A stretch of DNA of 14,450 nt. Origin: Pseudomonadota bacterium (GTDB lineage: Bacteria > Pseudomonadota > Alphaproteobacteria > Kiloniellales > J153). This document shows positions 1 through 5,929 of the stretch, one piece after another. The stretch covers positions 1 through 14,450 of the forward strand of contig JACZWN010000074.1 of assembly GCA_022572105.1 (NCBI GenBank), given 5' to 3'. How positions within the stretch are numbered: position 1 is the first letter of the stretch; each line of letters opens with the position of its first letter. Position numbers and translations under genes: made by a program. The notes under the pieces were generated by a model. It did not search any database, was not told the DNA's origin, and was given only the letters and a program-made list of their open reading frames with translations.

Positions 1-509
1 CCGATCCGCCACGACGGGTCCACGCGCGGCGGTTCGGCCTTGGCCGGCGTGGCGGAGGTCGCCGGTGCGGCACCGGGCTCCGGGCGCGACGGCGCCTGGG
101 CCGGGGGCTCGGCAGAGGGCTCGGCAGAGGGCTCGGCAGGAGGCTCGGCAGGAGGCTCGAGCGTGACTTCGGGCTCCGCCCGCGGCAGCCGCGCCGGGTC
201 GAACGACGGACCCCGTGCGCCCGGAAAATCAGAGGGCAGCAGGCTGGCCGCCGGCGCGGTCGCGGCTTCCCGGCCGCGCGCGGCCACGGGATGGGGAATC
301 GGCGCGGGGGTCCCGGTCGAAGCCTCTCGGTCCATCTCGGCCCCGGGCTCGGCCCCGGACCCGGCCCCGGGGCGCGCCGACGAAGCGCCGTTCGGCTCGG
401 CCAAACCAGGGTGGTCGGCCAAACCAAGTTGGCCGGCCGGACCGGTCGGAACCGCCAGCCCCTTGCGCGCGAGCCGGGGCTTGGAAGACGCGGCCTGGGG
501 CCCGGTCAT
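1..509 (-). CDS. Pro/Ala/Glu-rich, probably disordered protein coupled to ParA (partial, C-terminus off the window)
   Basis: An open frame runs on the minus strand from an ATG at 509-507 to the window edge without a stop, at least 169 codons. The ATG overlaps the parA TGA (506-508) as ATGA, the usual sign of translational coupling, and this is why I call it real. The N-terminus is basic (about residues 9-18, SKPRLARKGL), followed by Gly/Ala/Pro-rich sequence and AEP-type tetrapeptide repeats around residues 119-136, encoded by the 12-bp repeats at 106-153. No folded domain is visible. ParB proteins and other ParA partners often carry a short basic N-terminal peptide that stimulates the ATPase, sometimes with a disordered linker, so an adaptor role is a reasonable inference. 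I do not recognise a family. The plus-strand frames here are shadows that run on through parA. Confidence 0.7.
   Translation of the reverse strand, partial: MTGPQAASSKPRLARKGLAVPTGPAGQLGLADHPGLAEPNGASSARPGAGSGAEPGAEMDREASTGTPAPIPHPVAARGREAATAPAASLLPSDFPGARGPSFDPARLPRAEPEVTLEPPAEPPAEPSAEPSAEPPAQAPSRPEPGAAPATSATPAKAEPPRVDPSWRI
106..153. repeat. 12-bp tandem repeat, four copies
   Basis: Four contiguous 12-bp units sit at 106-117, 118-129, 130-141 and 142-153 (plus strand GGCTCGGCAGAG twice, then GGCTCGGCAGGA twice). They are in phase with the minus-strand frame and encode AEP-containing tetrapeptides of the ParA-linked protein. Copy number could vary between strains without breaking the frame. 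Confidence 0.9.
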
Positions 510-1219
510 GCCAGGTTTCGCCTCGCCGCTCCGGTCAGGGCGTAAACCCCTTCCTCGCCGCCACGGCGCGGCAGGGCGGGCAGGGTCCGGCGCGGAACCG
601 TGCCCTCGAGACGGGCGTCCAGGTAGGCCCAGAGCTTTTCGATTTCCGCGCAGGAACGGGACGGGTCCGGCAGCTCCATCACGGTGCGCCCATCGATCAT
701 GCTGGCCGCGAAATCGATGCGCTGGTGGACGACGACCGGCGCCAGGACGCCGTGTTGCGAGAGCACGCTCAGCGCCTCGCCGTTGATCCTGGCGCGCGGC
801 GTGGCGCCGTTGAGCACGAAGACGAGCGGCTTGCCCAGGTGCTCGACGAGCTCGGCGGTGGCCCCGATGGAACGCAGGTCGTGCGGGCTCGGCCGGGTCG
901 GTATGACCACCAGGTCGGCGAGCCCGACGACCTCCGCGATGGTCTGGGTGAGCGCCGGCGGCGTGTCGATGACGAGCACCGCGATGCCCGAATCGCGCAG
1001 CCGCTGGATGTCATCGGCGAGCCCGGAAACCGTGGCCTGCGCGAAGACCGGCGTCGGCGCGGCGCGGCTGTTCCACCACGCCGCCAGGCTGCCCTGCGGG
1101 TCGATATCGATGAGCGCCACCGGGCCGGCGCCGACCCGTTCCGCCTGCACCGACAGGTGACCGGCCAGCGTCGTCTTGCCCGAGCCGCCCTTGCGGGCAG
1201 CGATGACAATCACCTTCAT
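506..1219 (-). CDS. Orphan ParA/MinD-type ATPase
   Basis: A 237-aa deviant-Walker ParA ATPase. The N-terminus carries the KGGSGKT P-loop (residues 10-16, signature Lys10 and catalytic Lys15), the switch/Walker A' motif DIDPQGS at 38-44 and Walker B VLVIDTPP at 81-88. ParA dimers bind ATP and non-specific DNA and position plasmids, chromosomes or protein cargo along the nucleoid. I start at ATG 1219 because a GGGGGG ribosome site lies about 8 bases upstream; a TTG five codons earlier lacks one. No parB, parS or replication gene is nearby, so this is an orphan ParA and not a recognisable plasmid partition locus. Its stop overlaps the start of a low-complexity protein, its likely partner. The ParA fold is certain; the cargo is unknown. 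Confidence 0.93.
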   Translation of the reverse strand: MKVIVIAARKGGSGKTTLAGHLSVQAERVGAGPVALIDIDPQGSLAAWWNSRAAPTPVFAQATVSGLADDIQRLRDSGIAVLVIDTPPALTQTIAEVVGLADLVVIPTRPSPHDLRSIGATAELVEHLGKPLVFVLNGATPRARINGEALSVLSQHGVLAPVVVHQRIDFAASMIDGRTVMELPDPSRSCAEIEKLWAYLDARLEGTVPRRTLPALPRRGGEEGVYALTGAARRNLA

Positions 1220-1246
1220 CTCTGAACCCCCCAATTACCCCCGTTC

Positions 1247-1264
1247 CGTCCCAGGATTGGGACG
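1247..1264. promoter_or_regulatory. Inverted repeat upstream of parA
   Basis: A perfect 7-bp inverted repeat with a 4-base spacer (CGTCCCA-GGAT-TGGGACG) begins 28 bases upstream of the parA start. It could be an operator or a 5' UTR hairpin. A second short AT-rich inverted repeat, GCATA-CAAAA-TATGC at 1306-1320, lies where a promoter would be expected. No regulator is identified. Confidence 0.4.
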
Positions 1265-1382
1265 TCCCCACCCGTAACCGGCTCGGCGCGGCTGAATTCC
1301 TCCGAGCATACAAAATATGCCCGTTATTGTTCCGCAATCTACTACATGTGGCACGGAGGGGGAACCCCGAGCGCGCAACTCC

Positions 1383-1397
1383 CGGAAATTATTTCCG
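1383..1397. repeat. Short AT-rich inverted repeat downstream of tadA
   Basis: CGGAAA-TTA-TTTCCG is a perfect 6-bp inverted repeat about 70 bases past the tadA stop, between tadA and parA. It may be a weak terminator stem or a protein site. No U-tract follows it, so a terminator call would be speculative. Confidence 0.3.
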
Positions 1398-1469
1398 ACT
1401 TTGCAAAATCGGGCGCTCCGGCGGGTGAGGATGCGGCAGGGCCCCGCGGCAACGCGCGCGCCGTTTCTG

Positions 1470-1973
1470 CTAACGCCGGGCCGCGAAGAAAGCCTTCAGC
1501 AGCGCCCCGCAGCGCGTCTCGTCGAGACCGCCGATGACTTCCGGGCGGTGGTGGCAGGTGGGCTGCTCGAAGATCCGCGGGCCGTGCTCGACGCCGCCGC
1601 CCTTGGCGTCGTAGGCGCCGAAGTAGAGCCGGCGCAGGCGCGCCAAGGAGATCGCCGCGGCACACATGGGACAGGGTTCCAGGGTCACGTAGAGATCGGC
1701 CCCGGTGAGCCGCTTGAGGCCGAGGCGCCGCGCGGCGGCGCCGATCACCAGCATCTCGGCGTGCGCGGTCGGGTCGTGCAGCGCCTCGACCCGGTTGTGG
1801 GCGCGCGCCAGCACCTCGCCGCTCGCCGAATCGACCAGCACCGCGCCGACCGGAACCTCGTCCAGCTCGGCGGCGGCCCGCGCCTCGTGCAAAGCCAGTT
1901 CCATGGGCGCCGGTTCGGGGGGCGCCAGTTCGGGGGGCGCCAGTTCGGGGGGCGGTGGGCGTACGCTCGCCAT
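1470..1973 (-). CDS. tadA: tRNA-specific adenosine-34 deaminase
   Basis: TadA converts A34 to inosine in the wobble position of tRNA-Arg(ACG). The zinc deaminase signature is complete: HAEM (zinc His and catalytic Glu, about residues 71-73 from this start) and PCPMC (two zinc Cys, about 101-104). The tail QPTCHHRPEVIGGL matches the usual C-terminal region of the family. The start is uncertain. ATG 1973 gives 167 aa; ATG 1904 gives 144 aa and begins where family homology begins; ATG 2015 has the best ribosome site (AAAGG about 7 bases upstream) and gives 181 aa. The extra N-terminus is a low-complexity PPELA repeat. It follows a broken DUF488 gene and the flavoenzyme on the same strand. Confidence 0.93.
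   Translation of the reverse strand: MASVRPPPPELAPPELAPPEPAPMELALHEARAAAELDEVPVGAVLVDSASGEVLARAHNRVEALHDPTAHAEMLVIGAAARRLGLKRLTGADLYVTLEPCPMCAAAISLARLRRLYFGAYDAKGGGVEHGPRIFEQPTCHHRPEVIGGLDETRCGALLKAFFAARR
1906..1950. repeat. 15-bp tandem repeat, three copies
   Basis: Units at 1906-1920, 1921-1935 and 1936-1950 (GGCGCCAGTTCGGGG, the first with one change). On the minus strand they read PPELA-PPELA-PPEPA just before the conserved TadA domain. They separate the alternative tadA starts at 1973 and 1904. Confidence 0.9.
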
Positions 1974-2032
1974 GGCGCGCACCCTGACGCCGCGCGGCGA
2001 GGCGGTCAACCGCATCGTGAAACCTTTTGGAT

Positions 2033-2170
2033 TCAACGCCAACGGGGTGCTTGCCTCTTTTTTTCTCGGGAATCGGGGACGTCGATCGGCCGCTCGACGC
2101 CGGCCTCGGTCAAGAGCGCGATCGGCTCGCCTTGCGCGCGCGCCGAACGGCCGATGGTGTGGATCTTCAT
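2033..2170 (-). pseudogene. Truncated, frameshifted DUF488 family remnant
   Basis: A 45-codon frame starts at ATG 2170, 26 bases past the stop of the flavoenzyme gene. It begins MKIHTIGRSAR and continues IALLTEAGVERPIDV, which matches the start of DUF488 proteins (typically a TIGHS motif, then ALL..AGVE.L.DVR..PRSRR). The family normally exceeds 100 residues. After the Asp-Val the frame loses similarity, while a neighbouring frame reads RFPRKK, resembling the next conserved motif (RxFPRSRR). That suggests an indel near 2080 followed by loss of the rest. The ancestral function of DUF488 is not well defined. Probably dead, although the short peptide could still be translated. Confidence 0.6.
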
Positions 2171-2196
2171 GTGCCCGGCCGCCGCGGTCCCCGGCC

Positions 2197-3321
2197 TCAC
2201 GCAAAGCGCCCCGGCGCGAGCTTGGCTTCGTCGACGCCGAGATCGGCGAGGTCCGGCGGCAGCGTCCGGCCGGTCGCCAGCGCGGCCGCGATCCGGCCCA
2301 TGGAGGGTGCGGTCTGGATGCCGTAGCCGCCCTGGCCGGCGAGCCAGAAGAAGCCCTCCCGCTCGGGATCGAAGCCGGCCACCAGGGTCTTGTCGGCGAC
2401 GAAGGAGCGCAGGCCCGCCCACTTGTTGCCGATGCGCTGGATCTTCAGCACGGTCGCCGCTTCGATCCGGTCGACCGCGATGGCCACGTCCAGTTCCTCG
2501 GGCTGCGCGTCCGAGGGCGGCACCGGCGTCTCGTCGGCCGCCGAGCCGAGCAGCCGCCCGGCGTCGGGCTTGAAGTAGTAGTCCTCGCCGATGCCGGCGA
2601 CCAGCGGCCAGGACGCGATGTCGAAGCCCGCGGGTGCTGCGAAGGTGATGATGGTGCGCCGCTTGGGCACCAGGCCGAGCGGTTTCGCGCCGGCCAGCTT
2701 GGCCACCTCGTCGCACCACGCGCCGGCCGCGTTGACCGCGACCGGGGCGGTGAAGGCCCCGGCCGAGGTCTCGGCCAACCAGCCGGCCGGCCCGTGCCGG
2801 AGTCCGCGCACCTCGGCATCGGTGACCACCTGGCCGCCGCGCGCGCGCAAGCCCCGCAGGTAGCCCTGATGCAGGGCGTGCACGTCGATGTCCATGGCGT
2901 CGGGCTCGAGCACCGCGCCGCCGAGGACCTCGGCGCGCAGGACCGGCACCAGGTCGCGCGCGGCCGCGGCGTCCAGGCGACGGATGTTGGCGACCAGTTG
3001 GCGCGCCTCCTCGACGAAGCGGTCCAACGCCGCGCGTTGATCGGGCCGTCCGACGTAGAGCACCCCGCGCGGACTCAGCAAGGCGTGTTCCGCGAAGCCC
3101 TCGGGCGGGTCGCTGAAGAACGGCCAGGCGCCCACGGTCAGGGCACGGACGGTCGCGTTGCCGTAGGACTGGATGTATTGCGCCGCCGAGCGCCCGGTCG
3201 AGTGGTAGCCGGGCTGGCTCTCGCGCTCGAGCACGACGACCCGGCCGCTGGCGGCCAGCTCGTAGCCCGCCGAGGCGCCGGCGATGCCCGCGCCGATCAC
3301 GATGAAGTCGAAGTCCTGCAC
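2197..3321 (-). CDS. FAD-dependent D-amino acid dehydrogenase, D-arginine dehydrogenase (DauA)-like
   Basis: A 374-aa flavoenzyme of the DAO superfamily that would oxidise a D-amino acid to its 2-oxo acid. The Rossmann motif GAGIAG is at 10-15, the ribose-binding acidic residue is in VVLERES (28-34), and the C-terminal FAD motif is GQGGYGIQT (about 333-341). Compared from memory with Pseudomonas aeruginosa DauA it appears to align almost without gaps and is the same length; Tyr53, Arg222, Tyr249 and Arg305 are present. Two specificity residues differ: position 48 is Gln instead of His, and position 87 is Val instead of the Glu that contacts the arginine side chain. Arginine is therefore unlikely to be the best substrate. 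The start is a GTG with a weak ribosome site. It lies downstream of arsC on the same strand. Confidence 0.88.
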   Translation of the reverse strand: MQDFDFIVIGAGIAGASAGYELAASGRVVVLERESQPGYHSTGRSAAQYIQSYGNATVRALTVGAWPFFSDPPEGFAEHALLSPRGVLYVGRPDQRAALDRFVEEARQLVANIRRLDAAAARDLVPVLRAEVLGGAVLEPDAMDIDVHALHQGYLRGLRARGGQVVTDAEVRGLRHGPAGWLAETSAGAFTAPVAVNAAGAWCDEVAKLAGAKPLGLVPKRRTIITFAAPAGFDIASWPLVAGIGEDYYFKPDAGRLLGSAADETPVPPSDAQPEELDVAIAVDRIEAATVLKIQRIGNKWAGLRSFVADKTLVAGFDPEREGFFWLAGQGGYGIQTAPSMGRIAAALATGRTLPPDLADLGVDEAKLAPGRFA

Positions 3322-3389
3322 GTTCCGCCGCCGGTCCGGGAAAACCCGCGCCCACTATCGCGGTCCCGCGCACCGGAGTTCAAGGTCTT

Positions 3390-3893
3390 TCACGGCCCCG
3401 TCGCACCGATTTCGGCGAGCCGCCGCCTGAGCGCCTCGGGATCATCGAGCGTCTCCACCGGCAGCGCGACCAGGGCTTCGACGCGCGCCGCGATCGCCTG
3501 GTAGACGGCGGCGAAGGCGGCGGCGCGTTCGGCCGCGCCGCCCTCGACGGCGGCCGGATCGGGCAACGGCCAATGGGCGCCGACCGGTCGGCCCGGCCAG
3601 AGCGGACAGGTCTCGCCGGCGGCCCGGTCACAGACCGTGATGACGACGTCCATTTCCGGCGTCCCGGCCTCGGCAAAGACATCCCAGCTCTTGCTGCCGA
3701 GGGAGTCCGTCGGATGGCCCAGGCCTTCGAGCAGATCGAGGGCGTCGGGGTTGACCCGGCCGGCCGGGTGGCTGCCCGCGCTATAGGCCCTGAAGCGGCC
3801 CGCGCCCAACTCGTTCAGGATGCACTCCGCCATGATGCTGCGCGCCGAGTTTTGCGTGCACAGGAAGAGCAGATTGGTGATCTTCGCTTGCAT
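3390..3893 (-). CDS. arsC: Arsenate reductase, low-molecular-weight phosphatase type
   Basis: A 167-aa protein that reduces arsenate to arsenite for export. The phosphatase-type P-loop CTQNSAR (Cys12 to Arg18) lies at the N-terminus, and two further cysteines, Cys88 and Cys96 in VCDRAAGETCP, can shuttle the disulfide as in the thioredoxin-coupled enzymes. The C-terminal half (HWPLPDP and a helix) is typical of the proteobacterial branch. ATG 3893 has AAGG about 8 bases upstream. No arsR, arsB or acr3 gene is in view, so this is an isolated arsC. A TATAAA box and an inverted repeat lie just upstream. A protein tyrosine phosphatase role is less likely because of the paired cysteines. Confidence 0.92.
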   Translation of the reverse strand: MQAKITNLLFLCTQNSARSIMAECILNELGAGRFRAYSAGSHPAGRVNPDALDLLEGLGHPTDSLGSKSWDVFAEAGTPEMDVVITVCDRAAGETCPLWPGRPVGAHWPLPDPAAVEGGAAERAAAFAAVYQAIAARVEALVALPVETLDDPEALRRRLAEIGATGP

Positions 3894-3923
3894 GGCCGGC
3901 CTTTTCGCGTTTCCGCCGCAAGA

Positions 3924-3954
3924 TTTATACAGGACCGTGACGCCTTTGTGTCAC
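3924..3954 (-). promoter_or_regulatory. Candidate arsC promoter with inverted repeat
   Basis: On the minus strand a TATAAA (plus 3924-3929) lies about 30 bases before the arsC start. An inverted repeat, GTGAC-N8-GTCAC on the plus strand (3937-3941 and 3950-3954), overlaps the spacer and the -35 region (GTGACA with a 19-base spacer). It could be an operator. The same gap holds the 5' region of the divergent dehydratase gene. Confidence 0.45.
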
Positions 3955-4072
3955 CGCCTGCCGCGCCGCGTTAAAGCCGCCGGCCTGGCGCCGCCGGCCC
4001 GACTTCCGACATTTCCTGGTCCACCCGCGAGGTGATGGGTTAAGTTCGGGCTGCCCATTATGGAGAGGCCCG

Positions 4073-5029
4073 ATGGACGTGGAAACCGGACCGGTCACCC
4101 TGGCCGACATCGAAGAGGCCGCCGAGCGCATAAAGGGGCGCGTGCGCCGCACGCCCTGCCTGCGCGCCCGATTCAACCGGACCCCGCTGCACGCGGGCGA
4201 GCTGTTGTTGAAGCTCGAATGTTTGCAAGTGACCGGCTCGTTCAAGGCGCGCGGGGCCAACAACGCCGTCCTGCAACTGGACGAGGCGGCCTTGAAGCGC
4301 GGCGTCATCACCGCCTCGGGTGGCAACCACGGCCTCGCCGTCGCCTATGCCGGACATGTCTCCAAGACCTCGACCGTCGTCTACCTGCCCGAAAACTCGC
4401 CGCCCGTGAAAGCCGAGCGCCTGCGCACCTGGGGGGCGCGGGTGGTGATCGAGGGCGAGGTCTGGGACGAGGCCAACCAAGCCGCGCTCGAACGCGCCGA
4501 GCGCGACGGCCTGACCTACATTCATCCCTTCAGCGATCCCGCGGTCATCGCCGGGCAGGGCACGGTCGGGCGGGAGATGCTCGAGCAGTCGCCCCATATC
4601 GACATGCTCCTGGTGGCCATCGGCGGCGGCGGCCTGATCTCCGGCATCGCCACCGCCGCCAAGGCGATCAAGCCCGGGATCAAGGTGATCGGCGTCGAGC
4701 CGGTCGGCGCACCCACGCTCAAGGAAAGCTTGGCCCGCGGCGCGCTGGTGACCCTACCCAAGATCGAAACCGAGGCCGGCACGCTCGCGCCGCGCCGCAG
4801 CGCCGAAATCAATCTGGAGATCATCCGCAACACCGTCGACGACATCGTGCTGGTCACCGACGAGGACATGCGCGAAGCCGCGCGCTGGCTCTGGTTCGAG
4901 ATGGGCCTGGCCACCGAGCTGTCCGGCGCCGCGGCGGTGGCGGCGCTCGAGTCGGGCCGGATCGAGGTGCCGGCGGAGACCACCGTCGCCGCCGTCGTTT
5001 GTGGCGCCGGATCCGACGGCATCGCCTGA
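4073..5029 (+). CDS. PLP-dependent serine/threonine dehydratase family protein
   Basis: A 318-aa fold-type II PLP enzyme of the threonine dehydratase/serine racemase group, without the C-terminal ACT domain of biosynthetic IlvA. The PLP lysine is Lys58 in GSFKARG, the substrate/cofactor loop is SGGNHG (82-87) and the phosphate-binding glycine loop is GGGGLISG (184-191). The tail has ELSGAAAVAAL and VVCGAGSDG, with Cys310 in the place that contacts the pyridine nitrogen. Likely reactions are deamination of L-serine/threonine or of a hydroxylated amino acid such as threo-3-hydroxyaspartate or hydroxyectoine breakdown intermediates; sequence alone does not decide. ATG 4073 follows GGAGAG at good spacing. 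It is divergent from arsC and appears monocistronic. Confidence 0.9.
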   Translation: MDVETGPVTLADIEEAAERIKGRVRRTPCLRARFNRTPLHAGELLLKLECLQVTGSFKARGANNAVLQLDEAALKRGVITASGGNHGLAVAYAGHVSKTSTVVYLPENSPPVKAERLRTWGARVVIEGEVWDEANQAALERAERDGLTYIHPFSDPAVIAGQGTVGREMLEQSPHIDMLLVAIGGGGLISGIATAAKAIKPGIKVIGVEPVGAPTLKESLARGALVTLPKIETEAGTLAPRRSAEINLEIIRNTVDDIVLVTDEDMREAARWLWFEMGLATELSGAAAVAALESGRIEVPAETTVAAVVCGAGSDGIA

Positions 5030-5073
5030 TACCAATGCGCGAAGCCGCATGAACCGCTCGGCGGCGCGCGGAA

Positions 5074-5087
5074 TTGATTCAGATCAA
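5074..5087 (+). promoter_or_regulatory. FNR/FixK-type box (perfect TTGAT-N4-ATCAA)
   Basis: TTGATTCAGATCAA is an exact match to the FNR/ANR/FixK consensus. Its centre (5080.5) lies exactly 41.5 bases before the start site predicted from the -10-like hexamer TAGATG at 5110-5115, which is preceded by TG (extended -10 style). This is the textbook class II activator arrangement. No protein-coding gene follows within 250 bases on this strand, and no gene starts leftward from it. Confidence 0.65.
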
Positions 5088-5121
5088 TGTCGCGCCGCAA
5101 CCGATTTGCTAGATGGTTTCT

Positions 5122-5333
5122 CGTGGCTACGGTCGTGCGGCTCACCGCACGGGGAGGACCGCCCGGATAAGGGGGTATCCTCCTTGGCCGCACCGGGTCT
5201 ACACCGACGGAACCCGTTGCGGCGCCCGGGATGCTTCCCCCGGACACGCGCATCACCGGGCAGGCGCCGTAACCGCGACGACTCTTTCCCCCATTAGACT
5301 TTGCCGCCCGCATCTTGCGAGCGGCATTTTCTT
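5122..5333 (+). ncRNA. Candidate anaerobically regulated small RNA
   Basis: No credible protein frame exists between the dehydratase stop and 5377 on either strand. The region downstream of the FNR promoter has a 7-bp perfect hairpin (5134-5140 with 5145-5151, loop CTCA), a 6-bp stem GGAGGA/TCCTCC (5153-5158 with 5178-5183), an 11-bp stem with one G-U (5216-5226 with 5263-5273) enclosing further short hairpins, and ends at an intrinsic terminator with a T-rich tail. The expected transcript is about 210 nt. TCCTCCTT (5178-5185) resembles an anti-Shine-Dalgarno sequence, as used by several alphaproteobacterial sRNAs, but here part of it is in a stem. I recognise no Rfam family. It could instead be an unusually long structured 3' UTR. 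Confidence 0.45.
5303..5333 (+). terminator. Intrinsic terminator
   Basis: Arms GCCGC-C-CGCA (5303-5312) and TGCG-A-GCGGC (5316-5325) form a 9-bp stem with one C/A mismatch and a 3-base loop, followed by ATTTTCTT. The T-rich tail is only on the plus strand, so it terminates plus-strand transcripts: the candidate sRNA or dehydratase read-through. Confidence 0.7.
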
Positions 5334-5377
5334 GCGCGCCCGGAATCGGGAACATGGGCGCGTACCGGGGCGGTCGT

Positions 5378-5581
5378 TCAGACCGCCGCCTTCTGCCGCC
5401 TGGTCAGCGCACCGTAGACGGTGCTCAAGTACTTGGCCGCCTCGGCCCGGTCGTCGAAACGCCCCAAGGTCGATCGCTGCCGCCCGCCGCGCTCGTCGAT
5501 CAGGACCGCAACCACCGCCCACTCGTTCTCGTCGTCGTGTTGCTCGAGCACGACCGACAGTCTTTGCGGGGCATCGTGCAT
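5378..5581 (-). CDS. Small hypothetical protein, 67 aa
   Basis: ATG 5581 is preceded by GGGAGG at ideal spacing, so the start is firm; a GTG seven codons upstream is less likely because that ribosome site would lie inside the gene. The protein starts MHDAPQRLSVVLEQHDDENEW and reads like a compact alpha/beta fold: strand-like segments (RLSVVLEQ, WAVVAVLIDE, STLGRFD) followed by a helix (RAEAAKYLSTVYGALTRR). It has no signal peptide, membrane segment or cysteines. I do not recognise a family. It is monocistronic and divergent from the cupredoxin gene. Confidence 0.75.
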   Translation of the reverse strand: MHDAPQRLSVVLEQHDDENEWAVVAVLIDERGGRQRSTLGRFDDRAEAAKYLSTVYGALTRRQKAAV

Positions 5582-5929
5582 CTCGGTTCCCTCCCCACAC
5601 ACCCGTGACGATCGCAGGCAGCCGCGACGTGCCGCCGCCCGGCCGCCTCCGATTGCCTCCGATCCAGCACAACTCGGACGGGCCTGTCAATGGCCGCGCG
5701 GCCCAACCCGGCTGATTGCCCGGTCGATTGCCCGGTTGATTGCACTGCGCGCCCAGCGCCCGGCACCCGGCCCTTATCGTTGATCCAGATCGGCCGGCGG
5801 GCCGGTTTCCGCGGCGCGTGCGCGGGTGCGGCGATACCCCTACGGCGCCAAAGCGTGTATGCTGGGCGCGAAGTCCGGTTGAAACCGGGCGGGATCACGC
5901 GGTTGATACGATCCACAAGGGAGGAAGTG
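5582..5929. other. Divergent intergenic region without a credible gene
   Basis: This gap separates the 67-aa gene (minus) from the cupredoxin gene (plus) and must hold both promoters. I see the 12-bp tandem repeat at 5714-5743 and the GC-poor segments around 5855-5920 expected of a promoter for the cupredoxin gene, but no confident -35/-10 pair. Frames crossing it have poor composition and no recognisable motifs. Confidence 0.6.
5714..5743. repeat. 12-bp tandem repeat, about 2.5 copies
   Basis: GATTGCCCGGTC (5714-5725) and GATTGCCCGGTT (5726-5737) are followed by a partial GATTGC (5738-5743). It is intergenic, about 190 bases before the cupredoxin start. No function is evident. Confidence 0.85.

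Noticed and set aside
40..1225. Long plus-strand frames (40-786 and 215-1225)
   Set aside because: They lie opposite parA and its coupled partner, are rich in Arg/Gly/Ser/Pro and show no motif. They are GC-driven shadows.
1317..3504. Plus-strand frames of 418 and 599 codons
   Set aside because: Antisense to tadA and the DauA-like gene, whose motifs are complete on the minus strand.
5122..5335. Known riboswitch, 6S RNA, tmRNA or RNase P in the gene-less stretch
   Set aside because: I looked for consensus cores and saw none. The terminator is not followed by a gene on the same strand, which argues against a riboswitch.
4058..5355. Minus-strand frames opposite the dehydratase (including 4522-5355)
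   Set aside because: The dehydratase has all PLP motifs on the plus strand; the antisense frames have none.
5113..5715. A 200-codon plus-strand frame through the candidate sRNA
   Set aside because: Arg/Pro/Ala-rich with no motifs; it runs through the terminator and antisense to the 67-aa gene.
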